Translations under genes and position numbers: made by a program | Shown: positions 44,144 through 52,296 of the stretch, piece by piece | How the letters are laid out: each line of letters starts with the position of its first letter | Position numbering within the stretch: position 1 is the stretch's first letter | Assembly (NCBI GenBank): GCA_910574935.1 | Contig: CAJTCU010000001.1 | Span: 1-64,000 of the forward strand | Origin: Oscillospiraceae bacterium | Lineage (GTDB): Bacteria; Bacillota; Clostridia; Oscillospirales; Acutalibacteraceae | Direction: 5' to 3' | Length of the DNA: 64,000 nt | Notes under the pieces: model-generated | What the model saw: only the letters and a program-made list of their open reading frames with translations | Told to the model about the DNA's origin: nothing | Databases searched by the model: none

Positions 44144-44626
44144 ATGCGGAGCGAGCAAGAGGTGAACAGGGCCATTGAACAATATTCCGATACGGTTCGG
44201 CGGCTCTGCGTGGTACATCTGAAAAACCCTGCCGATACAGAGGACATATTTCAAACCGTGTTTTTGAAGTATGTCCTTAGCTCTGTTTCCTTTGAAAATG
44301 ACCAGCATGAAAAAGCCTGGTTTATTCGGGTGACCCTTAACGCCTGCAAGGACCTGCTGAAAAGCTTTTTTCGCAGCCGCACCGTAGCTTTGGACCAGGT
44401 GCTGGACCAGCCGGCGGAGATTCCCCCAGACCACCGGGAGGTCTTAGAGGCCGTGCTCTCCCTTCCCCCAAAATATCGAGAGGCCGTCTACCTGCATTAT
44501 TATGAAGGTTATACCGCTCCGCAAATCAGCCAGATTTTAGGCAAAAACGTGAACACTGTGTATACGCTCCTCACTCGTTCCAAACAAATGCTCAGGGAAA
44601 AGCTGGGAGGTGACGCCTATGAGTGA
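44144..44626 (+). CDS. ECF-type RNA polymerase sigma factor
   Basis: 160 residues. Region 2 contains HLKNPADTEDIFQTVFLKYV and HEKAWFIRVTLNACKD; region 4 is LPPKYREAVYLHYYEGYTAPQISQILGKNVNTVYTLL in continuous form (family signature, given in parts: LPPKYREAVYLHYYEGYT, then QISQILGKNVNTVYTLL). Such factors direct polymerase to a small regulon when their anti-sigma is inactivated. Start at the ATG 9 bases after AAGGGA. It overlaps the anti-sigma gene by 8 bases. Confidence 0.92.
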   Translation: MRSEQEVNRAIEQYSDTVRRLCVVHLKNPADTEDIFQTVFLKYVLSSVSFENDQHEKAWFIRVTLNACKDLLKSFFRSRTVALDQVLDQPAEIPPDHREVLEAVLSLPPKYREAVYLHYYEGYTAPQISQILGKNVNTVYTLLTRSKQMLREKLGGDAYE

Positions 44627-45503
44627 CACAATCAAAGAGGCCTTCCAACAAGTGCGGGCTCAGGAAGCGCTAAAAGATAGAACAAAAGCGTTTCTGGCGC
44701 AAAAAACCCAGGAATATACCCAGCCCGCCCGGCCTGCCCGGCGCCTTCTGGGCGTTTATGCCGCCGCCTGTGCCTGTCTGTTATTTTTGGTGGCAGGCGG
44801 AATCTGGTTTTACTTTGCTCCCACTGTGGAGATCAGCATTGACATAAACCCCTCCATAGAACTTTGCGTCAACCGGTTTGACCAGGTGGTTTCGGTGAAT
44901 AGCTATAACCAAGACGGGCGGGACCTCTCGAACAGCCTGGATATAAAATTCAAAAACTATGCCGACGCTGTGGAACAGATCATGAACCACGAGCAGGTCG
45001 CCGCCCTGCTCTCTCGGGATGCGTTAATGATCATTACCGTCATAGGGCCGGACGGAGCCCAGGCCTCTAAAATCTTTTCCGATATGGAGGCCTGTGCCGC
45101 CCAGCGGAAAAACACCCACTGCCATTCCGCCCAGCCGGAAGAGGCGGCCCTGGCTCATCAGTTGGGTTTATCCTGCGGGAAGTACAGGGCCTTTTTAGAG
45201 GTACAGAAGCTGGACCCCAGCGTCTCACCCGAGACTGTTCAAAACATGACCATGCGGGAGATCCGGGAATTGATTATACAGCTGGGGGGCAGTAGCGAAA
45301 GCCTCACCGCTACCTATGGCCACGGGAACAAATCCCAAGATCGGGATAGCTGCCCGAACCCTGGGCAATGTCAAAAACACGGCCAGGAAGAGGCGCTAAG
45401 CCCAAACTCTAGCCTAGCGCAGAACCAAAGCCAAAAGCACCAAGGCGCGGGCCACGGCCAGGGAAAAGGCCAGGGAAAGCACCAGGGGCGGCAGACGCAT
45501 TGA
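44619..45503 (+). CDS. RsgI-like transmembrane anti-sigma factor
   Basis: 294 residues from the ATG after GGGAGG. A short cytoplasmic part (1-43) precedes one membrane segment (about 44-66) and an extracellular segment opening with VEISIDINPSIELCVNRFDQVV, the signature of the RsgI periplasmic (PASIN-like) domain. The C-terminal 60 residues are low complexity, rich in Gln, Gly, His and Lys (GHGQGKGQGKHQGRQ). It presumably sequesters the sigma factor until an extracellular signal arrives. The tail resembles that of the small secreted protein two genes upstream in composition. Confidence 0.87.
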   Translation: MSDTIKEAFQQVRAQEALKDRTKAFLAQKTQEYTQPARPARRLLGVYAAACACLLFLVAGGIWFYFAPTVEISIDINPSIELCVNRFDQVVSVNSYNQDGRDLSNSLDIKFKNYADAVEQIMNHEQVAALLSRDALMIITVIGPDGAQASKIFSDMEACAAQRKNTHCHSAQPEEAALAHQLGLSCGKYRAFLEVQKLDPSVSPETVQNMTMREIRELIIQLGGSSESLTATYGHGNKSQDRDSCPNPGQCQKHGQEEALSPNSSLAQNQSQKHQGAGHGQGKGQGKHQGRQTH

Positions 45504-45563
45504 CAACCTGTCCGGAATGTGCTAAAATTTTTCCATATTAACCGGATTGGAGCGCTTCATCTT

Positions 45564-46640
45564 ATGAAAACCTACAAGATCACTGTTCTAAAGGGTGACG
45601 GCATTGGCCCTGAAATCGTAGACCAAGCCATCAAAGTGCTAAATAAAGCCGCAGAGAAATACCATTTTTCTATAGACTATCAATACGCCCTCCTGGGCGG
45701 CGCGGCCATCGACGCCACCGGCGCCCCCTTGCCCCAGGCCACTGTGGAGGCCTGCCAGGCAGCGGACTCCGTCCTTCTGGGCGCTGTGGGCGGGCCCAAA
45801 TGGGACAGCCAACCTGGGGGCAGCCGGCCTGAAGCCGGCCTTCTGGGGATTCGCAAAGCACTGGGCCTTTATGCCAACCTGCGCCCTGCGGTAATTTTCG
45901 CCCCCCTGCGGGAGGCCTCGCCGCTAAAGCCTGAAATTATCGGCGACAGCCTGGACATTATGGTGGTCCGGGAGCTGACCGGCGGCATCTATTTTGGCGA
46001 CCGGGGCACAGAGGAACAGGACGGAGTCCCCACCGCCTATGACACAGAGCGCTATAGTGTGCCCGAGGTGGAACGCATTGCCCGGGTAGCCTTTGATATG
46101 GCCCAAAAGCGCGGCGGCAGGCTGTGCAGTGTGGACAAGGCCAATGTTCTGGATAGTTCCCGGCTGTGGCGGGGCGTGGTGGACCGGCTGGCCGCAGAGT
46201 ATCCAGCAGTACAGGTCAGCCACATGTACGTGGACAACTGCGCCATGCAGCTGGTGCGCAACCCGGGGCAGTTTGACGTGATACTGACCTCCAACATGTT
46301 TGGCGACATTCTTTCAGACGAGGCCTCTATGATCAGCGGATCCATTGGGATGCTGGCCTCTGCCAGCCTGGGCCAAGGGGGCCTGGGGCTGTACGAACCC
46401 ATCCACGGCTCCGCGCCGGACATTGCCGGCCAGGATGCGGCCAACCCCCTGGCCACCATTCTTTCTGCGGCCATGATGCTGCGGTATTCTCTGGACCAGC
46501 CGGAGGCCGCCGGGGCCATCGAGGCGGCGGTGGCCAAGAGCCTGGAGCTGGCCCGCACCCAAGACATCTATTCCCAGGGCTGTGGGGCAAAGCTGGTGGG
46601 CTGCCAGGAGATGGGCGACACCGTAGCCGGACTGGTGTAA
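45564..46640 (+). CDS. leuB: 3-isopropylmalate dehydrogenase
   Basis: 358 residues. It shows [47 protein letters not shown], the metal-binding [14 protein letters not shown] and [16 protein letters not shown]; the Leu-biosynthesis group is marked by the [15 protein letters not shown] block. Oxidatively decarboxylates 3-isopropylmalate with NAD in leucine synthesis. leuA, leuC and leuD are not in this window, so the gene is displaced or the operon ends elsewhere. Start at the ATG 11 bases after GGAG. A terminator follows. Confidence 0.94.
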   Translation: MKTYKITVLKGDGIGPEIVDQAIKVLNKAAEKYHFSIDYQYALLGGAAIDATGAPLPQATVEACQAADSVLLGAVGGPKWDSQPGGSRPEAGLLGIRKALGLYANLRPAVIFAPLREASPLKPEIIGDSLDIMVVRELTGGIYFGDRGTEEQDGVPTAYDTERYSVPEVERIARVAFDMAQKRGGRLCSVDKANVLDSSRLWRGVVDRLAAEYPAVQVSHMYVDNCAMQLVRNPGQFDVILTSNMFGDILSDEASMISGSIGMLASASLGQGGLGLYEPIHGSAPDIAGQDAANPLATILSAAMMLRYSLDQPEAAGAIEAAVAKSLELARTQDIYSQGCGAKLVGCQEMGDTVAGLV

Positions 46641-46664
46641 GATTGGCCCATGTAAACAATGCGG

Positions 46665-46700
46665 AAAGCGTCAGAGTCATGCGCTCTGGCGCTTTTGTGT
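46665..46700 (+). terminator. Terminator after leuB
   Basis: Twelve-base stem AAAGCGTCAGAG / CTCTGGCGCTTT followed by TTTTGTGTG-type sequence. Confidence 0.75.
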
Positions 46701-46766
46701 GGGTATAAATTTTTTCCAGCTTTTCAGCCGTTTCTCATCATTTTACCACTTTTATGGGGGTGCGCT

Positions 46767-48800
46767 ATGCCTTCTCTATTTGATACCGATGTCCGGCGGC
46801 TTAAAGGCGTGGGAGAACGCCGCGCCTCTCTTTTTGCCAAGCTGGGCGTAGAGACCCTGGGCGACCTGCTGCGCCTCTATCCCCATAGTTACCAGGAGTG
46901 GGCCCCGGTCCTCCCCCTTTCCCAGGCCCCGCCCGACGCGCCCTGCGTGGTCCGCGCCGAGATTACCCGCGCCCCCCAGGAGACCCGTATTCGCGGCGGC
47001 CGCCTGCTGTACCGCGCCACCGCCTTTGACGGGGAGAGCAGCTTTCAGCTCACCTTTTTCAACAACCGCTACATCCCCTCTCTGCTCCGGCTGGGCCAGA
47101 CCTACCTCTTCCGGGGCAAGGTGCTTCAGCGTCCCCTGTCCATGGTCTCGCCAGAGTTTCTTCCCCTGGACCGCGCCGCTGGGATTCTTCCCGTCTATCC
47201 CGCCACCCAGGGACTTACCAGCCGCAATATTTCCTCGGTCATGAAAAATGCCCTTGCCCTGTTACCCGAGGTTTTGGAGGACCCCCTGCCCGCCCCCCTG
47301 CGGGACCAATACAAGCTCTGCCACCTGGGGTTTGCCCTAGAGCGCGTCCACTTTCCCCGGGAGCACGCGGACCTGGAAATTGCCCGGCGGCGCTTGGTGT
47401 TCGAGGAATTCCTGGTGCTACAGCTGGGCCTAATGCAGATCAAAAGCGGCCGCCGCCAAGAAAACCCCCACCCCGCCAGCCCCGGCTACCCCGAGGACTT
47501 TGCCGCCCTGCTGCCCTTTCGGCTAACAGGCGCCCAGCAGCGGGCTATCTACCAGGGCGTCCAGGACATGGCTGGGTCCAGCCCCATGAACCGTCTGGTG
47601 CAGGGCGACGTGGGCAGCGGAAAAACCGCTGTGGCCGCCGCCCTGTGCTGGAAAGTGATACAAGCGGGCTGGCAGGCCGCCCTGATGGCGCCCACAGAGA
47701 TTTTGGCCGCCCAGCACTACCAGTCTCTCTCTGCCCTGCTGGAGCCCGCCGGGGTGCGCTGCGCTCTTTTTACCGGGGGAGGCTCCGCCCCTGTCCGCCG
47801 GGAACAGCGCCGGGCCCTGGCTGCGGGAGAGATTCAGCTAGCCATTGGCACCCATGCCCTTCTCAGCGGTCCGGTGGAATTCCGGGAGCTGGCCCTGGTC
47901 ATTATCGACGAACAGCACCGCTTTGGGGTGGAGCAGCGGATGGCCCTTACCCAAAAGGCAGCCAGCCCCCACCTGCTGGTAATGAGCGCTACGCCCATTC
48001 CCCGCACCCTGGCCCTAATGGCCTACGGCGACCTGGACATCTCTGTACTGGACGAGCTGCCCCCAGGACGGCAGAAAATTGAGACCTATCTGGTGGGTCC
48101 AGACAAGCGGGCCCGGGCCTTTCGGTATGTGCAGAAGCATCTGGACCAGGGGCGGCAGGGGTACCTGATCTGCCCCCTCATTGAAGAGGGGGACAGCGGT
48201 GTAATGAGCATTGAGGAATACGCCCATCTGGTGCGGGCAGCCTTTCCCCAAACAGCGGTGGGGGTGCTGCACGGCAAGCTGAAAGCCGCTGAAAAGGAGC
48301 GGGTGATGGAGGACTTCGCCGCGGGCAGACTACAGCTGCTGGTGGCCACCACGGTGGTGGAGGTGGGGGTGGATGTGCCCAACGCGGCCATTATGCTTAT
48401 TGAGAGCGCGGAGCGCTACGGCCTCTCTCAGCTGCACCAGCTGCGGGGGCGCATTGGCCGGGGTGAACATCCCTCCACCTGCATTCTCATCACCGGCAGC
48501 CAGAACCCGGACACCCTGGAGCGGCTGCGGCTCTTTAAAAGCACCAGCGATGGATTTGCCATAGCGGACGCGGACCTGAAGCTGCGGGGCCCTGGAGACT
48601 TCTTTGGCCAGCGCCAGCACGGCCTGCCCCAGCTGAAGATTGCCAATATGCAGATGGACTTAGACGTGCTGCGAGAGGCCCAGAAATGCGCCCGAAAGCT
48701 GTTTCATAGCGGAGCGATGGAACAAGAGGCCTACCAGGCCCTGGGCCAGGAGGTACGCCGTCTTTTTGCGAAAACCGGCGGAGACCGGGTGGCCCTATAG
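46767..48800 (+). CDS. recG: ATP-dependent DNA helicase RecG
   Basis: 677 residues after GGGGGTG. Wedge domain at the N-terminus (LKGVGERRASLFAKLGVETL), helicase core with Walker A GDVGSGKT, the DEQH box IIDEQHRFGVEQR, motif III MSATPIPRTLAL, and TRG motif region near the end (DGFAIADADLKLRGPGDFFG). Remodels stalled replication forks and Holliday junctions. The 36 extra codons upstream in the open frame are rejected. It lies between leuB and csp on its own. Confidence 0.95.
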   Translation: MPSLFDTDVRRLKGVGERRASLFAKLGVETLGDLLRLYPHSYQEWAPVLPLSQAPPDAPCVVRAEITRAPQETRIRGGRLLYRATAFDGESSFQLTFFNNRYIPSLLRLGQTYLFRGKVLQRPLSMVSPEFLPLDRAAGILPVYPATQGLTSRNISSVMKNALALLPEVLEDPLPAPLRDQYKLCHLGFALERVHFPREHADLEIARRRLVFEEFLVLQLGLMQIKSGRRQENPHPASPGYPEDFAALLPFRLTGAQQRAIYQGVQDMAGSSPMNRLVQGDVGSGKTAVAAALCWKVIQAGWQAALMAPTEILAAQHYQSLSALLEPAGVRCALFTGGGSAPVRREQRRALAAGEIQLAIGTHALLSGPVEFRELALVIIDEQHRFGVEQRMALTQKAASPHLLVMSATPIPRTLALMAYGDLDISVLDELPPGRQKIETYLVGPDKRARAFRYVQKHLDQGRQGYLICPLIEEGDSGVMSIEEYAHLVRAAFPQTAVGVLHGKLKAAEKERVMEDFAAGRLQLLVATTVVEVGVDVPNAAIMLIESAERYGLSQLHQLRGRIGRGEHPSTCILITGSQNPDTLERLRLFKSTSDGFAIADADLKLRGPGDFFGQRQHGLPQLKIANMQMDLDVLREAQKCARKLFHSGAMEQEAYQALGQEVRRLFAKTGGDRVAL

Positions 48801-48873
48801 CAAAACGAAGGGCCGCAAAAGAAAATTTCATTCTCAAGCGGCTCTCCCTTTTGCAAAAAATTGACAGTACCCC

Positions 48874-48902
48874 TTGACAAACCGCCCCGCTGGTGGTATA
48901 AT
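48874..48902 (+). promoter_or_regulatory. Consensus promoter of the cold-shock gene
   Basis: TTGACA (48874-48879), 17 bases, TATAAT (48897-48902), both perfect. Confidence 0.85.
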
Positions 48903-48908
48903 CTAACC

Positions 48909-49081
48909 GTATTCTGATAGCACGAAAATGTACTCACAGTTTCTGTAAGTCGTTGGGCGTCTGATGATTTACACAAGCTGTGAGTTCTCTTTAGTCAGGC
49001 AGCACCGTGCACGGGGCACCTGGGCCGGAAAAGTTTTTTCGGCCTGCTAGGCGGATACGAAAAATCTAGGGAGGTGCCGAT
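48909..49081 (+). ncRNA. Long 5' leader of the cold-shock gene, probable RNA thermosensor
   Basis: About 173 bases lie between the promoter and the ATG. A perfect hairpin GGCCGGAAAA/TTTTCGGCC sits at 49023-49044, and the stretch around 49000 (CACCGTGCACGGGGCACC) can pair with the GGGAGGTGC ribosome site region. Long, structured leaders of csp genes refold with temperature; that role here is inferred. Confidence 0.5.
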
Positions 49082-49291
49082 ATGAACGGTACAGTTAAGT
49101 GGTTCAATGCAGAGAAGGGCTATGGATTTATTTCCAACGACGAGGGCGGCGAGGACGTTTTCGTGCATTTCTCCGCCATCCAGTCCGAGGGCTTCAAGAC
49201 CCTGGAAGAGGGCCAGAAGGTGACCTTCGAGACCGAGCCCGACCCCAAGAACAGCGAGAAGCTGCGGGCTGTGAACGTGGTTAAGCTGTAA
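49082..49291 (+). CDS. Cold-shock protein (CspA family)
   Basis: 69 residues, the usual length. RNP1 is KGYGFI and RNP2 VFVHF; it starts [13 protein letters not shown]. Binds single-stranded RNA as a chaperone, cytoplasmic. Ribosome site GGGAGGTG. Own promoter, long leader and terminator make it a single-gene unit. Confidence 0.96.
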   Translation: MNGTVKWFNAEKGYGFISNDEGGEDVFVHFSAIQSEGFKTLEEGQKVTFETEPDPKNSEKLRAVNVVKL

Positions 49292-49306
49292 ATTTTTACG
49301 CCAAGC

Positions 49307-49356
49307 CAAAAAGGCGGCGCGCCGGGGCAGTCCCCTGGGCGTGCCGCTTTTTTGTT
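49307..49356 (+). terminator. Terminator after the cold-shock gene
   Basis: Long stem GGCGGCGCGCC / GGGCGTGCCGC followed by T6GT4. Confidence 0.85.
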
Positions 49357-49365
49357 TTGCCAATA

Positions 49366-49399
49366 AAAAAGCCCCCGGCTGTTTTTCGCGGCCGGGGGC
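49366..49399 (-). terminator. Terminator after the downstream NTR-like gene
   Basis: Minus strand GCCCCCGGC / GCCGGGGGC then T6. Almost identical in sequence to the hairpin at 50351-50380, which follows the paralogous gene. Confidence 0.85.
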
Positions 49400-49404
49400 A
49401 GGGT

Positions 49405-50253
49405 TTATTCTTCTACACGTTCAGGATACTGCTGTAGCTTTGCCAGTATTTCTTCGCTTTCCTCTTTCGTGATAAAGCCGCTTTCCAGGTTGGCCTTCAT
49501 GTTTTCGAGCATTTCTTCCCGCTCCCAGTTATAGTTTACCGGGTACTCCTGGTCCAACTCTTTTATTCTGTTGGAAAAGGTCTGCAAACTGCTCTTAGCT
49601 CCATCATTCTGAAAAACCGCCATGGCAGAACCATCCGCGCTGCTTTCTACCTCATACACGGCCTGGTCGTATACCACCAGCCAATAATATTCCTCTTCAG
49701 TCGCTAGCCCATACCCTGGCATAGGCCGGTAGAGGAACAGGACATATTCCTTTCCCAGTTCAAACGAGGGGCCACCTTCGCAAACAAACTCCATGTTTCC
49801 AACCTGCCCGCCTTCCTCGCTGACCACAACTTGGTCCTTTTCTTTGCCCCGGTAGGTTTCCTTCACATCAAAGGTGTAGTTGGTATAAATCGATCTTCCG
49901 CCGCTCTCCAGGTCTACCCAGGCGGCGGGCGAAACCTCCGTCAACACCCCTCTTACAACCAGGTGGGATTTTTCCAGCAGTTCTTCCGGCGAATGTTCCG
50001 CAATGCATTTGCTGACGAACCAGGTGATTGGTTCCTCTTCTGTTGCTCCGGCAGCGGGAGAACTGGATTCCGGCTCATCGGGCTCCTCTTCCGTCACCCC
50101 GGCAGCGGGAGAAACGGACTCCGGCTCATACGGCTCTTTTCCCTCACTGGCCCGCGCCCAGGCCGAAACGCCCATCCCGCAGGCTGTCAAAACCATCAGG
50201 CAGACAAGCGCCATCAAGCCAAACCGTTTTACGTTCTTTTTTACCGTCATCAT
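49405..50253 (-). CDS. Exported lipoprotein with NTR/TIMP-like domain, downstream paralogue
   Basis: 282 residues. Signal peptide with lipobox VLTAC (Cys25), an acidic linker containing two 17-residue repeats (EPESVSPAAGVTEEEPD and its copy), then a conserved domain (about 94-190): KSHLVVRGVLTEVSPAAW, YTNYTFDVKETYRGKEKDQV, GGPSFELGKEYVLFLYRP. The order of strands and the KSHLVVRG...FDVKETYRG...LGKEYVLFLY pattern resemble netrin/TIMP-like OB folds, an inference by eye. The C-terminal helical end (ENMKANLESGFITKEESEEIL) is nearly identical to the paralogue at 50386. Ribosome site GGAGG. Function unknown. Confidence 0.75.
   Translation of the reverse strand: MMTVKKNVKRFGLMALVCLMVLTACGMGVSAWARASEGKEPYEPESVSPAAGVTEEEPDEPESSSPAAGATEEEPITWFVSKCIAEHSPEELLEKSHLVVRGVLTEVSPAAWVDLESGGRSIYTNYTFDVKETYRGKEKDQVVVSEEGGQVGNMEFVCEGGPSFELGKEYVLFLYRPMPGYGLATEEEYYWLVVYDQAVYEVESSADGSAMAVFQNDGAKSSLQTFSNRIKELDQEYPVNYNWEREEMLENMKANLESGFITKEESEEILAKLQQYPERVEE
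50026..50127 (-). repeat. Two tandem 51-bp units inside the lipoprotein gene
   Basis: Encodes the 17-residue unit EPES(V/S)SPAAG(V/A)TEEEP twice. In frame, and absent from the paralogue, so it arose after the duplication. Confidence 0.8.
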
Positions 50254-50275
50254 GATCCCTCCAAATCATAATAAA

Positions 50276-50332
50276 TTATTTATATATATCTTTCAATACC
50301 TTTTGTTCCGTCGCAGTGACGGAACGCTTTTT
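50276..50332 (-). pseudogene. C-terminal stub of a second metzincin gene
   Basis: Minus-strand codons reading KKRSVTATEQKVLKDIYK then TAA, directly before the ribosome site of the lipoprotein gene. The intact protease upstream ends EKRSITLTEQKVLKDIYK then TAA; 14 of 18 residues agree and the position relative to the NTR-like gene is the same. This is a remnant of a duplicated protease gene, whose rest was lost. No start codon or upstream body remains. Confidence 0.8.
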
Positions 50333-50350
50333 CGTTTTGTTAATAAAGGC

Positions 50351-50380
50351 TCCCCCGGCCGTTTTTTCGCGGCCGGGGGC
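50351..50380 (-). terminator. Hairpin after the upstream NTR-like gene
   Basis: CCCCCGGCC / GGCCGGGGG stem followed on the minus strand by AGCCTTTATT. Weaker T tract than its twin at 49366, so some read-through to the downstream paralogue is likely. Confidence 0.7.
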
Positions 50381-50385
50381 ATGGC

Positions 50386-51186
50386 TTATTCTTCTACTAT
50401 TTTCGCGTACTGGTACAGCTCCGCCAGCATCTGCTCGCTCTCCTCTTTCGTGATAAAGCCGCTTTCCAGGTTGGCCTTCATGTTTTCCATCATTTCTTCG
50501 TACTCCCAGTTATAGTTTACCGGGTACTCCTGGTCCAGGGCCTCTATTTCCTGGGCAAGGGTCTGTAGGCTGGTCTTTTCGCCGCCGTCCTCGGCCACGG
50601 CCATCATGGTTCCGGCGGTTTCTTCTACGGCAAAGACACCCTGGTTGTATCCGACTAGCCAGTAATAATCATCATCTGTTACTAATCCATACCCTGGCAT
50701 AGGCCGATAGAGGTAAAGAACATATTCTTTGCCTAATTCAAATTCTGGACTACCGCAACAAACGGTTCTCCTGTTTCCTACCTGTCCTCCTTCTTGGCTC
50801 AACACCACTTCATCCTTCACTTCACCGCGGTAGGTCTCTTTCACACGAAACACATAATTCGTGTATATTGAATTTCCTCCGTTTTCTGTATCTACCCAAG
50901 CCGCAGGTGAAATTTCCGTTAATTCACCTTTAATGACAAGATGTGATTTTTTAATCATGTCCTCAGTGGAAAGCTCTTGGACCAAAAAATCTAATTCTGT
51001 TACTAAGACAGGTTTATCATTTGCTTCTATAGTTGCTGATTGACTAAATGCTTCCAAGTCCAGCCGTTCCGCATCGTCCGCACTAGCTTGTACTGACATT
51101 GAAAACCAAACCCCGCAAACTGCCAAAACAATGACACCAATCACAACCACAATTGCAAGTCGGTTTATACCTTTTTTACTGATCAT
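50386..51186 (-). CDS. Exported or membrane-anchored protein with NTR/TIMP-like domain, upstream paralogue
   Basis: 266 residues. An N-terminal hydrophobic segment (about 9-34) serves as signal peptide or anchor; LAVC is not a good lipobox, unlike the paralogue. The domain at about 78-175 repeats the same blocks: KSHLVIKGELTEISPAAW, YTNYVFRVKETYRGEVKDEV, SPEFELGKEYVLYLYRPMPG, and the C-terminus NYNWEYEEMMENMKANLESG. It begins 22 bases after the metzincin stop, so it is co-transcribed with that protease. Function unknown; a partner or inhibitor of the protease is proposed in the findings. Confidence 0.78.
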   Translation of the reverse strand: MISKKGINRLAIVVVIGVIVLAVCGVWFSMSVQASADDAERLDLEAFSQSATIEANDKPVLVTELDFLVQELSTEDMIKKSHLVIKGELTEISPAAWVDTENGGNSIYTNYVFRVKETYRGEVKDEVVLSQEGGQVGNRRTVCCGSPEFELGKEYVLYLYRPMPGYGLVTDDDYYWLVGYNQGVFAVEETAGTMMAVAEDGGEKTSLQTLAQEIEALDQEYPVNYNWEYEEMMENMKANLESGFITKEESEQMLAELYQYAKIVEE

Positions 51187-51208
51187 TACTATTCCTCCAA
51201 TCTATATT

Positions 51209-51817
51209 TTATTTATATATATCTTTCAAAACTTTCTGTTCCGTTAGCGTTATCGACCTTTTCTCTGTCCCGGTTGTGATTTGCGCACACATAACAGCCT
51301 GATTATAGGCAACGGGGTCCATATCATTAAAACCAAATATGTGTCCCGCCTCATGTAGGAAAACTGACCACACGTCAACATGGTCTTTTATTCCACTATT
51401 AGCAAATTTGTAGTATGTATTCATACATACATCTGCTTCGAACACAATATTCTTTTCAAAAGGCATACCATCTATAATATAATATACTCTCCGTGTCACA
51501 GCAACCTTGTCATCATATGAACCAAGATTCTGCCGATATATAAGGCTTTTCCCATCATTTTCACTTTCTGCTCTGATATGATAATTTGATAAACTGTGAC
51601 GCAATGTTGGCTCACGCTTTACTCCATGCACCCCACTAGGCAAATACTTGTTCCATTCATACAGTGCATTATTCATATGGGCAATGGTTGTAGCTCCAAA
51701 ATCTTTATGAGGGGTTAACATAAAATCATATGTACCTTTTATTCTCTTGCCACTCTTCCAGCTCTCATAAAGCGCCGAAGCATAGTTCGAAAACGTCCCA
51801 CAGGTAAACAAAGCCAC
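51209..51817 (-). CDS. Secreted metzincin-type zinc protease (start unclear)
   Basis: 202 residues as given from a GTG. Zinc motif HEAGHIFGFND (His155, Glu156, His159, Asp165: HExxHxxGxxD as in snapalysin-like metzincins) and a following Met-turn VMCAQ (Met176). The open frame continues upstream of the GTG with KKLLCATLAVALFTCG, clearly the core of a signal peptide, but no ATG, GTG or TTG precedes it in frame near the AAAGGAG at about 51890. So either translation begins at an unusual codon or the start has been lost by a small indel. AT-richer than its neighbours, which suggests acquisition. Probably first gene of the module. Confidence 0.75.
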   Translation of the reverse strand: MALFTCGTFSNYASALYESWKSGKRIKGTYDFMLTPHKDFGATTIAHMNNALYEWNKYLPSGVHGVKREPTLRHSLSNYHIRAESENDGKSLIYRQNLGSYDDKVAVTRRVYYIIDGMPFEKNIVFEADVCMNTYYKFANSGIKDHVDVWSVFLHEAGHIFGFNDMDPVAYNQAVMCAQITTGTEKRSITLTEQKVLKDIYK

Positions 51818-52130
51818 CGCTAAAGTAGCGCACAGCAGCTTTTTCCATCCTCGTGCTTTGACAAATTTTTTCTTCCTTGTATGGCTCTCCTTTCGTTTTC
51901 AAAACAGCCATGGCATTTTGCTTGATTCTATTATACAACCAAGCAATCAATTTGTCAATATAAACGGTTGTTTTTTTATGGGTCGCAAACCATTTTTTAT
52001 TTAGCGCTATCTTTGCCCCATAGCGACTGCAAAACTCTCCTACCATACTATTTTAATCAGCCTGGATCAGTTCCTGATCCCTTTCCCACCCGGGCCTCTT
52101 CCAGGCGTACCGCCTTTGGTCTTTTTGGGC

Positions 52131-52296
52131 TTAGGGCTTGTTTGAAATATCAAAAACGCTGTTTTTTGCCCAGAAAGGGCCCCCTTTCCGCATCAAAAAT
52201 CCCCGCCAATTGGAAGATTGCCTTGCGGTTTTTCCTTGCAATGGAGGCCCCTTCTGGGCAAAAATTCTCTTTTCCTCTATGTTCAGACAAGCCTTA
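52131..52296 (+). repeat. Dispersed inverted-terminal repeat, long subfamily, copy E
   Basis: 165 bp from TAGGGCTTGTTTGAAATATC to GTTCAGACAAGCCTTA. Subterminal arms TTTTTTGCCCAGAAAGGGCC and GGCCCCTTCTGGGCAAAAA are inverted repeats, so the whole element can fold into one hairpin. Its terminal TTA is the stop codon (TAA) of the Rrf2 gene on the minus strand. Confidence 0.88.
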
